Source: Christensenella sp. (GTDB taxonomy: Bacteria > Bacillota > Clostridia > Christensenellales > Maliibacteriaceae). Taken from it: a DNA stretch of 25,043 nt. Shown here piece after piece: positions 23,154 to 25,043 of the stretch; position 1 is the stretch's first letter, and each line of letters starts with the position of its first letter. The DNA lies in NCBI GenBank assembly GCA_019420085.1, contig JAHZHV010000040.1, forward strand, positions 1 to 25,043, in the 5' to 3' direction. The notes under the pieces were generated by a model. The model made no database searches. It saw only the letters and a program-made list of their open reading frames with translations, and was not told the origin of the DNA. A program made the position numbers and the translations under genes.

Positions 23154-24743
23154 TTGTCCCAACAGGTACTCATTGCCTGCACGCCGCATGATACGCAGCT
23201 GGCCTGCCAAATCGCGCGCATATTGCAGGAAAACCAAATACAGGTGCGCATTGCACCGCATGAAACAGATACGGCTTGTCTGGCCATCCGCTGTCAGATT
23301 TATCTGCCGCTTTATTCGCATGCCTGCATGTATTCCGCCTGGCCTCTTTCTGAAGCGCGGCAGGCATTTTATGGCGGCGCAATATTTTTGCCCGTGTGTC
23401 TTGACGCAATGCAGCCCGGCGCAGAGATTGCATTGTACACTGCGCAGAACGATCCCATCTATCCCGAGCAATTTGCAAGCGAAGCGGATGCCATAACACA
23501 TATTCTTCAATGCGTCCAATCGCTGCTGATAAAAGAGACCGCGCAGACGTCTTCGCCTCCGGCTGGATCAGCTTTCGAAAATACCGAAAATTTCCGTGCA
23601 GAGGCGCCCGCTGCGCATGCTTCCAATACACAACCGCAAACCATGCCGGATTGTGCCTGCGATTCATGTGCCGCTGCTGCGCCCGTCCACGATGTACCGG
23701 AGACAATCCATATATCAGATCCGGCACTTCTTTACGCGCTTCGCAGGCAGCTGCATTTTAAGGATGCATTGCCACGCCAGCAGGCGCGACACATACGTTG
23801 CCTGGATCTTTCCGGCTGCGGCATACGCGATATCGAACCGCTGGCACAATTTGTCTCGCTGGAAACGCTTTACTTGCAAAATAATCAGATTCAAACCATC
23901 GCACCGTTGGAAAACCTGATGGGGCTTCGCAGCCTGAATCTGGAAAGCAATCAAATTGCCGATGTTGCGCCGCTGGCGCGCCTGATGCGTCTTGAATCTT
24001 TGTGGTTAGGCAACAATCATTTGACCGACATCTCGGCATTGGGTACCATCCGTTCCCTGCGCCGGTTATATCTGCAAAACAATCAGATTCACACAATCGA
24101 TGCATTATCTCACAATACAGCATTGGAACAGTTGTCTCTGCGCGGCAACCGCCTCTATCGCATTGACGCGCTTCATACGCTTGCACAGCTTCGTATTCTG
24201 TGGATTGGTCAAAACCACATCCGGGATCTTTCGCCGCTGAAACGATGCACGGCTTTGGAATGCCTTTATCTGTGTCAAAACGACGTAGAAACGCTGGAAT
24301 CCTTGACGGCATGTACCAAACTGCATACCCTTTTGGCCGGACAAAACAAAATCTGTGATACGGCGCCGCTTAGCGCATTGCCGCAGCTTACAACACTGTC
24401 GCTTTACACAAACCGGCTCGAAACGCTGGACGGACTTGCAGCGCTTGAAAATCTCATCGCACTGGATGTAAGTGAAAATACCATCTGCGATCTTACGCCG
24501 CTTTCCAGTACAAAAAAGCTTCAAATGCTGCTCATGAAAAAAAACCGCGTGCAGGATCTGTCAGCACTTGCGTCACTGCAGCAGCTGCGTGTTTTAGATG
24601 TTCGATATAATGTAATCGATCATATACGCTGTCTGGAGCAGGCAAACACCTTGACACACATTCTTTTGACAGGGAATCTAGTTCGACCGCACGCACTGCG
24701 CCGGCTTTCCAAAAAGCTGGCCCATGCAAAAATTGAGGGGTAG
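23154..24743 (+). CDS. TIR-like domain plus leucine-rich repeat protein
   Basis: A 529-residue protein without signal peptide or membrane segment, so probably cytosolic. I place the start at the TTG at 23154, six bases after AGGAG, because it lies behind the promoter and exactly at the first strand of the N-terminal domain. Residues 1-125 resemble a TIR domain: VLIACTPHDTQLACQIARIL as strand A and helix A, then an alternating strand/helix pattern. SAWPLSEARQAF carries a Trp and a Glu (Trp63, Glu67) spaced like the WCxxE motif that holds the NADase glutamate, then IFLPVCLD as strand D. A Ser/Ala/Pro-rich linker with CACDSC (167-172) follows. Residues 214-499 form 13 LRRs of 22 residues plus a degenerate cap. 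The TIR assignment is moderate; the LRR part is certain. Confidence 0.8.
   Translation: MSQQVLIACTPHDTQLACQIARILQENQIQVRIAPHETDTACLAIRCQIYLPLYSHACMYSAWPLSEARQAFYGGAIFLPVCLDAMQPGAEIALYTAQNDPIYPEQFASEADAITHILQCVQSLLIKETAQTSSPPAGSAFENTENFRAEAPAAHASNTQPQTMPDCACDSCAAAAPVHDVPETIHISDPALLYALRRQLHFKDALPRQQARHIRCLDLSGCGIRDIEPLAQFVSLETLYLQNNQIQTIAPLENLMGLRSLNLESNQIADVAPLARLMRLESLWLGNNHLTDISALGTIRSLRRLYLQNNQIHTIDALSHNTALEQLSLRGNRLYRIDALHTLAQLRILWIGQNHIRDLSPLKRCTALECLYLCQNDVETLESLTACTKLHTLLAGQNKICDTAPLSALPQLTTLSLYTNRLETLDGLAALENLIALDVSENTICDLTPLSSTKKLQMLLMKKNRVQDLSALASLQQLRVLDVRYNVIDHIRCLEQANTLTHILLTGNLVRPHALRRLSKKLAHAKIEG
23793..24650 (+). repeat. Thirteen in-register 66-bp LRR units
   Basis: The repeat domain consists of 13 consecutive 22-codon units with consensus LxxLxLxxNxIxxIxPLxxLxx and no insertion or deletion, followed by one degenerate unit. 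The pattern is that of SDS22/internalin-type repeats. Conservation is at protein level; DNA copies are diverged, so recent unit duplication is not apparent. Confidence 0.95.
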
Positions 24744-24831
24744 TTTTTTAACCGCTTCAATGCTACAATAGACATCGACAGCGTTATTGCGAATGAAACG
24801 CAGCCAAAACCATTAAGGAGGCCATATTCTA

Positions 24832-25043
24832 ATGGGTAGAAAATTTGCAATCGCGACGCAGGCCGTCGCTTTGGATCTGAAGAACGCCGTACAGGCACAT
24901 TTGGAAAGTCTGGGACACGAAGTTGTCGACCTGGTTCCCGCTGATGAACAGGCGGATATCAGCTTCACCACTGCTGCGCAGTATATGGCGCGCGCCATTA
25001 CCAGTGGCAAATATGAGCTTGGTTTCCTGTTCTGCGGAACGGG
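24832..25043 (+). CDS. RpiB/LacA-like sugar-phosphate isomerase, 5' part
   Basis: The first 70 codons of a gene cut by the right edge. The start follows TAAGGAGG. The fold signature is that of the RpiB/LacA/LacB family: a short strand, a helix (LDLKNAVQAHLESLGHEVVDL), an AAQYMARAITSGKYE helix, then LGFLFCGTG, where the Cys is the catalytic base of RpiB. The usual SDHAG substrate-binding motif after the first strand is replaced by ATQAVA, so the substrate or reaction may differ. It lies 88 bases after the LRR gene without a terminator between; a TACAAT at 24764-24769 is the only promoter hint. Confidence 0.8.
   Translation, partial: MGRKFAIATQAVALDLKNAVQAHLESLGHEVVDLVPADEQADISFTTAAQYMARAITSGKYELGFLFCGT

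Overview
The window looks like a chromosomal segment of an anaerobic, moderately GC-rich member of the Bacillota (Clostridia-like). I infer this from the gene families (PhoR/PhoU with a Pst operon, a thiW-thiM-thiE-thiD salvage cluster behind a TPP riboswitch, an MBOAT/DHHW/DUF4358 surface-modification set), the lipoprotein-type binding proteins, the strong AGGAGG-type ribosome binding sites and the frequent GTG/TTG starts. No genus can be assigned from sequence alone. I saw no rRNA, tRNA, CRISPR array, insertion sequence or phage gene.

Region 1 (about 1-6110, minus strand) is a phosphate regulon: pstS-pstC-pstA-pstB-phoU-phoR, tightly packed with ATGA/TAATG overlaps and closed by a terminator at 85-124. 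Its promoter carries 11-bp-phased TTTAACA-like repeats that resemble Pho boxes. PstS appears circularly permuted: the half that is normally C-terminal comes first. A wobble-compensated hairpin separates pstS from pstC.

Region 2 (about 6170-9035, plus strand) is a methionine ABC transporter operon, metN-metI-metQ. Between a consensus promoter and metN lies a previously unlisted 35-codon ORF with 8 Met codons in its first 21, followed by mutually exclusive RNA hairpins and an intrinsic terminator. This is a convincing candidate for a methionine leader-peptide attenuator, and I consider it the best novelty in the window.

Region 3 (about 9060-14407, plus strand) is a thiamin salvage operon: TPP riboswitch, terminator, a second and incomplete THI-box-like element, then thiW (thiazole uptake), thiM, thiE, a HAD phosphatase, thiD and cytX (hydroxymethylpyrimidine uptake). 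No de novo thiazole or pyrimidine genes are present. The cell therefore appears to import both halves of thiamin, phosphorylate them (ThiM, ThiD) and join them (ThiE); the HAD enzyme may dephosphorylate the product.

Region 4 (about 14426-22990, minus strand) holds a small helix-hairpin-helix protein (Cdd1-like), an AI-2E family permease with its own promoter, an MBOAT O-acyltransferase with its DHHW-type partner, a DUF4358 lipoprotein separated from them by a terminator, and a TRAP-TAXI uptake system (TAXI binding protein, DUF1850, fused permease).

Region 5 (about 23067-25043, plus strand) encodes a cytosolic protein with a TIR-like N-terminal domain and 13 uninterrupted 22-residue leucine-rich repeats, then the start of an RpiB/LacA-like isomerase cut by the window edge. 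Gene-free stretches above 300 bases occur only at 8976-9603, which is filled by a terminator, riboswitch elements and a weak promoter candidate.
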